DNA of 46,535 nt from Tieghemiomyces parasiticus (lineage: Eukaryota > Kickxellomycota > Dimargaritomycetes > Dimargaritales > Dimargaritaceae): the NCBI GenBank assembly GCA_027575765.1, contig JANBPT010000300.1, forward strand, positions 1-46,535, written 5' to 3'. Positions within the stretch are counted from its first letter, which is position 1; the number at the start of each line of letters is the position of its first letter. The translations under genes were made by a program, and so were the position numbers. Of the stretch, positions 36,843-46,535 are shown in pieces. A model generated the notes under the pieces. That model worked only from the letters and a program-made list of their open reading frames with translations. It had not been told where the DNA came from and searched no databases.

Positions 36843-36962
36843 TTGCCATCAGCAATCGACATAGACTATTTCCATCTGCACCTACTTTGTTCTGTCTCTC
36901 CTCTCTTCATTCGCATTCCCTTGCTCCCTACGCCCAACTCCTCTCCAACTCCAGAATCAACC
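36843..36962 (+). promoter_or_regulatory. Pyrimidine-rich leader of the SUMO gene
   Basis: CT-rich DNA with repeated CTC and TCCC words lies immediately before the SUMO start codon, ending in CAACCATG. It matches the leader type seen at the other genes. Confidence 0.45.
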
Positions 36963-37658
36963 ATGTCTGAACCCTCCGGCTCTCCGGCTCAGGATGTCAA
37001 GCCCGTCAAGCCCGAAACCACTGAACACATCAACGTCAAGGTGGTGAGCGCGGTATGTACTGGTTTTTTAATGCTGTGGTGGCTGGCCGCTCTTGATTAG
37101 GCTCTTGCCCTCGCCCTGCCTCTAGTAGCCCGTATAGTTTGGGCACCTGCCTGACAAGTCGTCTTTGCTAAACCGTTTAGCCACAGCCTGTGACCACAGG
37201 GTAGAATCGGCACAGTTTTATCCGTTCTAAGGCCAAGTTTCTCTACCGGCGTCTAAGGCTAGTTTGCTCGTCATCATCACCTTCCTTTGTCCCCTTTATA
37301 TCACTCCAGGACTCCTCCGAGATCCACTTTAAGATCAAGCGTCATACGGCTCTGCGCAAGCTCATGGAAACCTACTGCGAACGTGCTGGCAAGTCGAGCA
37401 ACTCGGTGCGCTTCCTCTACGAGGGCGAGCGGATCCAGGCCACCGATACCCCCGACAAGGTAAACTACGCGAAGATTAGAAGGGTGCCGACCAGTGGCCC
37501 TCTGGGTAGCGAACGAAGCGTTTTTGAGATACTGATGACTTATTGTACGCAACCTCGTTCGCACTTCGCAACTGCCTTCTCACATCCAGCTCGACATGCA
37601 AGACGAAGATACCATCGACGTGATGGTGGAGCAACTGGGTGGTGCCATTTCACTCTAA
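36963..37658 (+). CDS. SMT3: SUMO (small ubiquitin-related modifier), 102 aa precursor, three exons
   Basis: Exons are 36963-37052, 37310-37459 and 37590-37658, all in phase 0; donors are GTATGT and GTAAAC and both acceptors are CAG. SUMO is conjugated to lysines of nuclear and cytoplasmic proteins by the E1 Aos1-Uba2 and E2 Ubc9. The charged, flexible N-terminus (about residues 1-20) contains PVKPE, much like the yeast VKPE region. The beta-grasp fold begins at HINVKVV and includes FKIKR, LRKLMETYCER, VRFLYEGERI and the DTIDVMVEQLGG end. The di-glycine is followed by AISL, so the precursor must be trimmed by a Ulp-type protease. A GTGAGC donor five bases upstream family-wise would shorten residues around 28-30, but GTATGT gives the better fit to SUMO length. 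Confidence 0.96.
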
Positions 37659-38349
37659 TGCTTTGGTTAAGCCCACAGGCTCTTGGTAGTCACCCGAGGC
37701 AACAGGGAATACCTGATCGTCTACCCGCGAACAAGCGGTAGCCAATGTAATAAATCGTTAAAACTGGGCTGTTTCTCATCTCCATTGAGTACCGTTTGGA
37801 CGGTCAACCGTGCAGTGATAAACCCAGTATTGAGACGGTGTAAAATTGAACCTGGTGCACCTGCTCGTGCAGTTATCTTTCTTTGCTAAAGTGATCCGCG
37901 TAAGCTGCGGGCGTAGCGAGGCGCGTTAGCACGCGTCGGCAGTGTGTGATGGTCATGGTCCCAGCCAATCCACTGGGCATTCATCAAGTCAACAGGCCAT
38001 TTTCACTGATCTACAGCTGTTGGTCTGCATCGTACTCCTTTGGCAACGCTCTGTCTATATGCACCAAGGCCGGGACCAAAGGAACAAAGGGCTACAGGTG
38101 TCGTGAGGCAGAATTAACGTGGATGCCACGAACCGTCGCATTATCCATGGCTACATCCCACTACCGGTCCTCGCATGTAAACCAGCCATCGCTTCCAATA
38201 CACGCGCGTCCCGAAGCCCAAAATCCAGCCTCGGCATGCTGGGGCAGGCGGAGACTGTCCCCCTTGGCGACTTTTCCGTTTCCTGTTCCCCCAAACTTCC
38301 TATATCTCAACTGTCATTTTCTACGCCAGAGGCCACCAAAGTAGCGGCG
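37659..38349 (+). other. Spacer between SUMO and the cullin gene
   Basis: No gene recognised; short frames only (up to 132 codons at 37946-38344) without motifs. It contains the SUMO 3' end and the distal upstream region of the cullin gene. Confidence 0.45.
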
Positions 38350-38740
38350 GGCCCATGCCGACTCTGCATGCCCCCACCGTCCATGCCGCCTTGTATTACG
38401 CTTGGAACAGCTCTTACCCCCTGCGCTTGGTTGCCGTCCAGTCTCCCTTGCCGCCTGTAGCCCACTTCCCGCAATCGCCTCCAACCGGTCCGTCGGCATT
38501 CCTTGGGCTTCCGGCATCACCCAGTCCACCGCCCGTGACTCTGCCAGGGTACGTCCATCCCTTGCGGCATCCTATCATTGACACCCTCTTTCCGGCTCTC
38601 CATCTAGCACACCCTTCGCCCTATCCCTCTGTTTTAGCCATTCCTGCCTCGCTTTCCCTCCTGGCATACCCTGATCTGGCGGACAACACCACTTCTCCCA
38701 CCAACTCCGCTTCTCAACTATCCCTTGGTTTTCGTCTGCC
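38350..38740 (+). promoter_or_regulatory. Pyrimidine-rich leader of the cullin gene
   Basis: The plus strand is CT-rich for nearly 400 bases up to the cullin start codon, with many TCCC and CTTCC words. It is the same leader type as upstream of SUMO. Overlapping open frames of low complexity here are not considered genes. Confidence 0.45.
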
Positions 38741-41155
38741 ATGTCCTTCTTACGTCCTCCGCCCGCGCGCAACTTCGCTGAGACATGGAGCCACCTGGAG
38801 GCCGGCCTTGACCACATCTTTGTGGCTACCCAGAATGGATCGACCTACGGCGGTTTTATGGACCTATATACCGCAGTTTACAATCACCTCACCCAGACCT
38901 ACCAGACGGGCCTGAACACAGAGACCCAAGGTACCCCAAACTCCCCGTATGACGTGATGCGCACCCAGACCAACCGCCTGGGCTCGGAGCTGTACGGCGC
39001 CCTGAAGCACTACCTTCGCAAGCGCCTGACTGCTCTGGCCCAGGCCGCCGCTTTGAAGCAAGGCACCGACCTGCTCGCCTACTACAGCCAGGAATGGCGC
39101 GCCTATGATGGTAGTACCCGGTTTATCGACCGCGTGTTTCGCTACATGAACCGGTACTGGGTCCGCCGCCAGCGCGAGGAAGGTCACGCTGACATTTACG
39201 ACGTGCGCACCCTGTGCCTGGCGCTGTGGGCCGAGTGCGTATTCACGCCCGTGGCCGACCGTCTGACCGTGGCCGCCATGGACCTAATCACTGAGCAACG
39301 GTCGGGTACCGTGGTGCCCTCTGACTACGTGCGTGACTTGGCGCAGTCCCTGGTCAGCGTGGGAATTGGTGACGGCCAGCCAGACAAGACAAACTACGAG
39401 GTGTACAAGACACAGTTCGAGCGGCGCTACCTTGATTCTACGCGCACCTACTACACCGACGCCAGCGGCCGCTATCGTGCCGACCACTCGGTCGTGGCCT
39501 ACCTGCTCCAAGTCGAGGCCTGGTTGACTGCGGAGGAGACTTGGTGCCACGAGTACCTGCCAAGCGTCACTGAGCAACCCCTACGCGAGGCCCTTAATAC
39601 CGTCCTGATTTCCGAACCTGTGGCCTGCCTCAACGCGGAGTTCCTCCCACTCCTACGCATGGAGGCTACCGACGACCTGGCCCGCATGTTCCGCCTGCTG
39701 GTTCGTCTCGACAAGGGTCTGGACCCGCTCCTGGTCCCGTTCCGCGAACATGTGGCGGCGGTCGGTCAAGAAGCCGTGGCTGCACTACTGGCGAGTGTCG
39801 GCGGCACCGAAGAGGCCGTGGAGCCCCGGGCCTACACCGATACCCTGCTAGGTGTGCACCGTCGCTTCGAGACCTTAGTCAACGACACGTTCCAGAACAA
39901 CTCGGCCTTTGTGGTGGAGTTGGATAACGCCTGTACCGACTTCATCAACCGCAACGTCGTGTGCAAGCCCGGTGGGGCTGTACGCTCACCGGAGCTTCTG
40001 GCACGCTACGCTGACGCGCTACTGCGGCGCGGGGCTGGCAAACCTCCGGCCACAGGAGAGGTAACGGCGGCGACGGGTGAGGACGCCGGGAAGCAGCGCG
40101 AGGCGCGCCTCAAGGACCTCATGACGGTATTCAAGTACATTGACGACAAGGACGTGTTCCAAAAGTACTACGCCAAGATGCTGGCCAAGCGGCTGGTGAA
40201 CGGCACGTCGGCGTCGGAGGAGGCGGAGGGTAGCATGATTGTGATGCTCAAGGTGGCGTGTGGCCACGAGTACACGTTTAAGCTGCAGCGCATGTTCACC
40301 GACATCAACCTTAGCCGCGAGCTGATGGAAGGGTTCGAGGAACACACCCGGGCCGACCCTCCGCCATTCAAGTTCCACATGCTGGTACTAGGTACTGCCG
40401 CCTGGCCCCTCACCGCGCCCACCACCGCCTTCCGTGTGCCCGACGATGTGGTCCCGGCCTACCAGAAGTTTGAGCGGTACTACGACACCCAGCACTCGGG
40501 GCGGAAGCTCAACTGGCTGTTTCAACACAGTAAGGCCGAGCTGCGCATGCGGCTAGGCGTCGGGGGTGCCGGGGGCGGTAAGGCCGGCAATGAATACATT
40601 TTACAGGTGTCGACGTTCCAGATGGGGATCCTGCTGCTATATAACGACCGTGACGTGCTCACCTTTGGTGAGCTGCAGCAGCGGACGGACCTAACACCCG
40701 AAACGCTACGTAACGCACTGGCACACCTGGTCAAGTCACGTCTGCTACTGGCCTCGGAAGCTAGCCGCGCGCCAACCTCCGTAGAGGATGTGGAAGACTC
40801 GGGCGGGGTGGACCTGGACGCCGGACGCCGTTACACGCTGAACCGCGAGGTCAGGTTTAAGAAGGTCCGGGTCAACCTCAACCTCCCGGTCAAGAGTGAG
40901 CAGCGCCAGGAAACCGAGGCGACCAACAAAAACATCGCCGAAGACCGCAAGATGCTCATCCAGGCGGCCATCGTGCGTATTATGAAGGCCAAACAGAGTT
41001 TGGAACACGTCGAACTGATGAACGAGGTCATTGCTGAACTTAAGTCGCGCTACCGTCCGTCCATCCCGGAAATCAAGAAGGGCATCGATGTTATGCTCGA
41101 GCGCGAGTACATCGAGCGCGGCGACAAGACCAACGTGCTTAAATATGTAGCCTAG
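38741..41155 (+). CDS. CUL1: CUL1/CDC53-type cullin, scaffold of SCF ubiquitin ligases (804 aa, no introns)
   Basis: Cullins hold a RING protein (Rbx1) at the C-terminus and, for CUL1, a Skp1-F-box substrate receptor at the N-terminus. The N-terminal TWSHLEAGLDHI and FMDLYTAVYN match the CUL1 Skp1-binding helices. Cullin repeats extend to about residue 400 (YYTDASGRY, then SVVAYLLQVEAWL). The cullin homology domain (about 440-690) has KYIDDKDVFQKYYAKMLAKRL, YTFKLQRMFTDI, FERYYDTQHSGRKLNW and LQVSTFQMGILLLYN. The C-terminal winged helix has IVRIMKAKQ with Lys749 in the position of the neddylation lysine, and ends in the usual YIERGD and KYVA-like tail. Length is close to other CUL1 proteins, so it is complete. 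The single exon contrasts with the multi-exon neighbours. The start codon lies right after the CT-rich leader and fits the family N-terminus. Confidence 0.96.
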   Translation: MSFLRPPPARNFAETWSHLEAGLDHIFVATQNGSTYGGFMDLYTAVYNHLTQTYQTGLNTETQGTPNSPYDVMRTQTNRLGSELYGALKHYLRKRLTALAQAAALKQGTDLLAYYSQEWRAYDGSTRFIDRVFRYMNRYWVRRQREEGHADIYDVRTLCLALWAECVFTPVADRLTVAAMDLITEQRSGTVVPSDYVRDLAQSLVSVGIGDGQPDKTNYEVYKTQFERRYLDSTRTYYTDASGRYRADHSVVAYLLQVEAWLTAEETWCHEYLPSVTEQPLREALNTVLISEPVACLNAEFLPLLRMEATDDLARMFRLLVRLDKGLDPLLVPFREHVAAVGQEAVAALLASVGGTEEAVEPRAYTDTLLGVHRRFETLVNDTFQNNSAFVVELDNACTDFINRNVVCKPGGAVRSPELLARYADALLRRGAGKPPATGEVTAATGEDAGKQREARLKDLMTVFKYIDDKDVFQKYYAKMLAKRLVNGTSASEEAEGSMIVMLKVACGHEYTFKLQRMFTDINLSRELMEGFEEHTRADPPPFKFHMLVLGTAAWPLTAPTTAFRVPDDVVPAYQKFERYYDTQHSGRKLNWLFQHSKAELRMRLGVGGAGGGKAGNEYILQVSTFQMGILLLYNDRDVLTFGELQQRTDLTPETLRNALAHLVKSRLLLASEASRAPTSVEDVEDSGGVDLDAGRRYTLNREVRFKKVRVNLNLPVKSEQRQETEATNKNIAEDRKMLIQAAIVRIMKAKQSLEHVELMNEVIAELKSRYRPSIPEIKKGIDVMLEREYIERGDKTNVLKYVA

Positions 41156-44100
41156 CCGAGGGGAGAGGGTGCTCTTCACCTTCCCTAGTTTGGCCGGCCA
41201 CCTTTTTTTTTTCCGAACATTGGTGTGCTAAGTTGGAGGGGGGGATATATGTTTCCCATGGTTCAATTTTCTACCAGACGCCCGTATTGGATCCAATTGA
41301 GGCTGAGGCACCGAAGCTAACCTACCTTTCTTTGAAAATGAAACAGGGCCTCCCATCACTTTGTCCTTCGAACTTGGTACAGTGGTAATGGATACTACCG
41401 GTTGTCTGAAATGTTATGGCCTAGAATTGACCGATCGCAAAGGCATAGAAAATGTTGATAAAGTGATCTATTTTTTAAAAGTCTAAAGCACTAACCTATA
41501 TTCTCCTATGATACAGTCGTAACTCTTCTAAACTTGTTCAAATCCCTGGGCTGACAAAGCTTGCACGCCCATACTGGTTATCCGCCACACTGGAACCACC
41601 TATCACTACCACCGTTTGCACTATCCTAAGGGGGGGGGGGTAAGCTATCGGATTGCATAACCCAGTCAACCGTTAGGGCCTCCACGGTCGCATCGATGAC
41701 CAGCGCCACCCACAGACAAATAGTTCGATCGAATTCCTGGATAATCCTGCCATGGACAATGGCCACTTGCTGAAGGCCATTATCATTGGACGGTGCAGCC
41801 TGAGACTTGGCTCTACTGGCCATTCATGGTGACTTTACATACCGCGGGGTCTGTCTCCCGAAAACGGTAGTGTCGGTTCGGACACGCTGCGACCACCTGG
41901 AGGCCAAGGCTCTCCAAGTGTCCGTACAATGACTTCTCCAGTCTCACTTGGGAACGTACCTAGCGAGAATCGTTGGGCATAACTATTTAGACGGCTACAA
42001 TTATGAATATCCGGGCCATAGAATAATATTGGCATGGCATTTTTGCAATGGTAGCAAAGACAGACCCCCCCCTAGCTCAATTTCAGGCACCCTTTTTCGA
42101 CTAATTCACTGCTCCTCTGATGAACTTACCCCTAACTGGTAATAAGTGAGGAATATTTCCATTCATTATTAGTACTTACCCTGGTTATTAAACTGTGCAC
42201 ATCCGTCGCAGTTCTTTTTAGATACACCCCCTTGGTATCATTCTTGTTCTTGCTTGTCCGTGCGTAGCACTTCCCACCTTTCTAATAGACCCTCCCCGCC
42301 TACCTGGTTGGTGCCTAACCCCATTTGTGGGCACCACACCAGGCATTGTATCAACATATCCGTTTCAATATATATTGCAAATAGATCGTCGATGAAACCT
42401 ACAAAGTAAACAGGCCGTTATGTGATTCCGGTGCCACAAGTATTAAAATAACTTCCCAGAACTTCTTCCCGAATAGTGGAATAGACCTCAACAACTGGGA
42501 TCTAAGAGCCAAGGGTTTCCAAACTGGCATTCTGGGTAACGATTGCTGTCCCGTGTGGGATGATTAATTCTTTAAGCACTAACAATTTTTTTCACCACCC
42601 ACCTGACAGTAGGCATACGTGCCTTTAACCTCCTTGCCGATCGTAAGCTTTACAAGCTAGTCGCCTCTTCTACATAGTATAAATATCGGATCATGGTCTC
42701 TATTGTGGTCTTTATTGCTGTCGCTGGTAAAGTCATGAGAGATCAGAGCCCCAATTGTTTGACCAGTGGATTGCAGAGGTTGCGGAGACGGTTTGCGGTA
42801 CGCCGTATTCGTGGTGCCAGGGCAGGGAAATGTATAGTGCTGATTCGTGTGATAGTCCGCAATAATTTCTCTTGTAACCAGCGGGTCGGCTCAAACCAAC
42901 TATCATTCAGAACATTTGTATCGGAACTATGTACCTTACTCTTATTTTATGTTATTATCTTATAACCTTCTGGGTCAGCACTGTCGAGCGTCAGCAGGTA
43001 CCATTGATCCTTCAACCTTAAAACTCTTACCTCAGATGATTTTCACCGGCTACCAGCTGACAGAGCGGCCGCATGTATGCTCTTTCGGTAAGTTATCCGT
43101 CCTTCATCTTTAATAGGACGGTAATCGACCATAAGTAAACCGTCGCCTCCGCACTAGTAAGTCTGATAGTCTACTTGGATATAAGGCATGATCAAATCGT
43201 AGTCCCCTGACCGTCCGACCCCGTTCTCTCAAGCCACAGCCCCTCCCGCCTTCTCTATATCTCATTCTCCGTTTGCCCTTCGATAACAACGCAGTTATGT
43301 GATTAAAGCCGACGGACAGGCTAAAGTGTCGAATACACTAGTTGATCAAAATTTGGAAGCGACCATTGCGCCGTGGACGTGGTATAGCGTACGTGCCAAT
43401 GCCACGCTATCCCTAAAACAAGGGGGGCGTTGGAAACGAGCACCAATGGTGCACAACCTCCCATAGGAGAATCGCTGGTGTCTGCTGCTTGTCAATCAGT
43501 TTACGATGAAAGGGACCGGTTCCGTCTCATTTATCCCTTCGTATAGTAGCTCCCTCCTACTGATTTCCCTTTGGCATGGTGGTGAGTAGATGAGGAGGGA
43601 GGGAGTAGCTCTAATACGCCGTCGTCCCCCCTCCCACGCGTTCGAGTTTTTCCTTTGCAGTTATTTCTTCTGCCGTTTACGTTTCCCGTCATACTTGTAA
43701 TGCTTTCATGGCGCCACCACTGCCTCACAGCTACCCTGCATGTCATCGCCTTGCACCTACAACTCTTCTATACCATTAAGCCACACGCCGGACTGACATG
43801 ACGGAGGTCTTTGCGTGGCCCCTATAGTTACAACCGGGCGTATTGACCGAGTTCTCCCTTTTTGCTCTAACCTGCAGTCGAGCCGCCGAGATGCCTCGCC
43901 GTCCAATCGTGGGCCAGTCCGCCTTTGTCCGTGTGACCTGATGTCATTATGATTTGGAGTGACCGTTAGCGAGAAAGTTGAAAGATAATGAAGTTTCGAA
44001 TTATTCTAGCGCCAGTTCCTTCACTACGGTACTTGGAGTGGCGATTTTGTCTCGATCCTCGCGCGCGCGCTCACTTGAGTTCCATAATCCGTTTTATGTG

Positions 44101-46535
44101 GCGGTTTAGGTACCCTTTGTGCCTCGTGAGCGTTTCATGTGCGAAGCCGCCGTTGACCAATCGGAGAATTGCGAGTTGGTCTGGGCTTGCTCAACCACTG
44201 TGCTAGCCTGCGTTCTACAGGCGAAAGCCAATGCCGCAGAATGGTACTGCTCAAGCAGGGTATTAGCATCTTGGTACTTGAATGGTAGAGGATCTACCAT
44301 ATCGCCCCAATTGCATGTGTTTAATCTTATAGGCCATAGGAGCGACGGTGCAGGAACCACGCATGTCTTCGGGTCAATTTTTCAGACCTTCATGGAACAT
44401 GGGTTGTCATTACCGTCTAAATGAGTCCACCTCGTTCAAACACAATATGTGCCAGGTCCGCTATTTTCTGAAGACAATCTCAGGGGCCCCGCGTAGACAA
44501 AATACCATATGCGCCGACCCCATGGCGCCTCTATGTTTTGGAAAAGGGACGGGGGGGGGGACAGCGAGACCAGCAAAGCTATGAGAGTGCCCTCGGTATT
44601 CAACTAATCACGTACCCGCTTCTAGACTCTCTTAGGCCACCCGTCGGTCCTCGCGTGATAGAGTGACATCACAGGAGCCAAAGGGAGGGCAGTCGTCAGG
44701 TGTGTACGACCCACCGTGCCGCACGACTGGCGCCGCCGTGCGAATCTGAGGCGAGCGGTGTAACCTGGAGGCACCGCGGGGTGAGTGATAGGCCAGCCGA
44801 TAGCGGACGAGAGGGGGACCGAAGCTTTCGTAAAATCTCTCGGAATGGGAGCGTCGCGGCAGCCTATCGTCGTCATCTTTCGCCTACCTCCCCCTTCCCA
44901 GCACTTTCACTTCATCTCCCTGGCGGAACTGGCGAGTCTTATTGGCAGATATCAGCCATGCGAAAGAGAATATCCCCTCTTGGCCCATCATAGATGCTAC
45001 CTCATGCGGAACATAATAATTGTGTTTCCTAAACAGGACAATTCTCCGACGCAATCATAACCCAGAGATAGTGAACAGAGACACTCGGGCTACAAAATCG
45101 GCCTGTTCACTCTTTTAGCCAAGTGGCCGATAATGGTCTCTTTTAGCCGCCCTTTTGGCATTCTAAAAACACAGGGACATGTGATTTGCCTCCTCGGTAC
45201 ACAAGTCGTGGTTAGTGACGGGGAAGGACAGGTACTGTGACCGACGACTGCTTAAACCGGCAGGTGGGATGGTCAGGACATTTCCGCGCTTGAACGTAGC
45301 CGAGCCCGGGGATTGCAGGGGCCGGGCACAACTAGCGCAGCCATCACCAGGGATGCAACGACTTCAATCAATTGATAATGAAATGGCCCACGCATTCCAA
45401 GGCTCACTATCTATCCGTTGGCGCAGGGGCGGTCTGTGTCAACTTAATTGAGAACAGTCCATTTCAAGGACTAGCGGCCACCCAATATTGACCTCAACCA
45501 TGGCCGGCCTTCTACGGCAATATGAATAGGTTACGACAGAAGGAAGCTAACCGCGCAGCCTCTCAGTAGGCGGCCGCACTAGAACGTGGTACCGATGACG
45601 CCTGGAGTCCGACAGTCGCAGTGCTTGTTTGAAGTGGTGGAATTTCGCAACGGCAGTCACCCCGTCGGCCCCTATTTACATTACAAACCTCCAGCCCCAG
45701 ACCGAGGGACACCAATCGGAGGTTTCAGATGAATAGCCAGAAGTAAGGGTCTAACCCACCCCTTATTACCACAGTCCCTTTGTGGCCCGCAGCCGAGTGA
45801 GACCAAGCTATGGCCGATAGCCAAGGATTTGTCGAGCCGCGTGGCACGGAGCCGTGAGGGTACCCTTCATGACATCACGGAGCCGGTCGCGCCACCTGGC
45901 TAAAGGGAAGGCATGTCAAGGAAATTGAAGCGCCGAAACCCCGGGCCAACACATCAGCTAAGGACAGGATGCAGTGTGATCGAGGAAAGGCTTGATAGTG
46001 GCGATTGCCCTACTGCGATTATTAACGGCGGACCGGTTGTGGGGGCGTTTGGCGTTAAGACCAGACCGGGCAGCACCGCTGTAGTACACATCTCACCCCA
46101 ATGCAAAGCGGCCATATACAGTATTCGGATTCATGACGAGGGTGGTGGCGTATCATGGTCTTCAGGGGCCCGGCGCCTCGCCACGCCTTATAGCTCCTCT
46201 GCCCAGCCAGACTACAGCCTTCTCTCCTTCAGCCAGGACCGGGAGAGAGAGAGAGAGGGGGGGGGACTCTCCGTTACGGGATAGCGGTGGCGGCGGAAGT
46301 GCTGGTTAGGGGGCGAAAGGGACGACTTGCAGGGTAAAATGGACCGGCCGTCACCCGGGCGTACGAGACCAGTCATCCGTCGCTATTGTGTTCCACGGAC
46401 CTGCAAGCAAAAGGGAAGGGCATACCACCCCTTGTCCCCCCTCTCGTCCTGTTACCTCCACTGGCTCCACCGTAAACTTTGGCCAGTCCAATTTTCCCGT
46501 CCTCGTATTTCCTTTGGCCTTGTGATGCTTATCGT
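41156..46535. other. Downstream non-coding region to the window end
   Basis: No supportable gene. Short frames only, the longest being 123 codons at 45913-46284, without motifs. Landmarks are a run of 11 G at 41630-41640, a CG dinucleotide run near 44060, and an AG repeat followed by a G run near 46240-46264. The composition resembles the 3.4-26.6 kb desert. Confidence 0.5.

Noticed and set aside
38355..38915. 186-codon frame overlapping the start of the cullin gene
   Set aside because: Low-complexity Pro/Ser/Leu translation of the CT-rich leader in another frame; a shadow of the promoter and gene.
39284..41179. Minus-strand frames of up to 144 codons opposite the cullin gene
   Set aside because: They are antisense shadows of a GC-rich coding sequence and have no homology of their own.
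45913..46284. 123-codon plus-strand frame near the window end
   Set aside because: No motif; it ends inside an AG repeat and a G run, so the frame is probably accidental.
1..46535. CRISPR arrays, bacterial operons, riboswitches or prophage genes
   Set aside because: No regularly spaced repeats or prokaryotic gene organisation; spliced eukaryotic genes rule out a bacterial reading.

Overview
The window looks like nuclear DNA from a fungus, most likely an early-diverging (zygomycete-grade) one. The protein genes are split by short GT-AG introns of about 130-200 bases, mostly with GTAAG-type donors. The gene set is eukaryotic and fungal in character: a sugar-lactone oxidase, SUMO, a CUL1-type cullin and a SAP-domain protein kinase. 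The lineage is an inference; no rRNA or species marker is present.

Layout. A tRNA-Ala(CGC) gene lies at 85-157. It is followed by an AT-richer, repeat-bearing block (about 180-2430) with two copies of a 133-base unit that can fold into hairpins. A small two-exon minus-strand gene (2578-3048) encodes an 89-residue tail-anchored-looking protein. It resembles only the C-terminal membrane segment of the V-ATPase assembly protein VOA1/BIG1 family and ends in a KKXX-type dilysine signal. From about 3.4 to 26.6 kb I find no supportable gene: a 23 kb desert with homopolymer G runs, AT palindromes and long strand-asymmetric (pyrimidine-rich) stretches. A seven-exon minus-strand gene (26637-29095) encodes a SAP-domain protein kinase. 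A five-exon minus-strand gene (32076-34185) encodes a D-arabinono-1,4-lactone oxidase-like flavoprotein ending in SKL. A dead mariner (DD34D) transposase lies at about 35355-36416. SUMO (three exons, 36963-37658) and an intronless CUL1-type cullin (38741-41155) follow on the plus strand. From 41.2 kb to the end there is again no supportable gene.

How the parts fit. SUMO and the cullin both belong to ubiquitin-like modifier biology, but nothing shows co-regulation. Every protein gene is preceded, on its own sense strand, by a pyrimidine-rich leader of about 100-1000 bases, which seems to be this genome's promoter signature.

Most interesting observations: (1) the kinase lacks the usual ATP-binding lysine (VAVG instead of VAVK) but has a lysine in its glycine loop (GSGGFK), the arrangement known from WNK kinases, here attached to a SAP domain; (2) the lactone oxidase ends in a canonical peroxisomal signal; (3) the stand-alone VOA1-type membrane segment, with an intron directly after the start codon.
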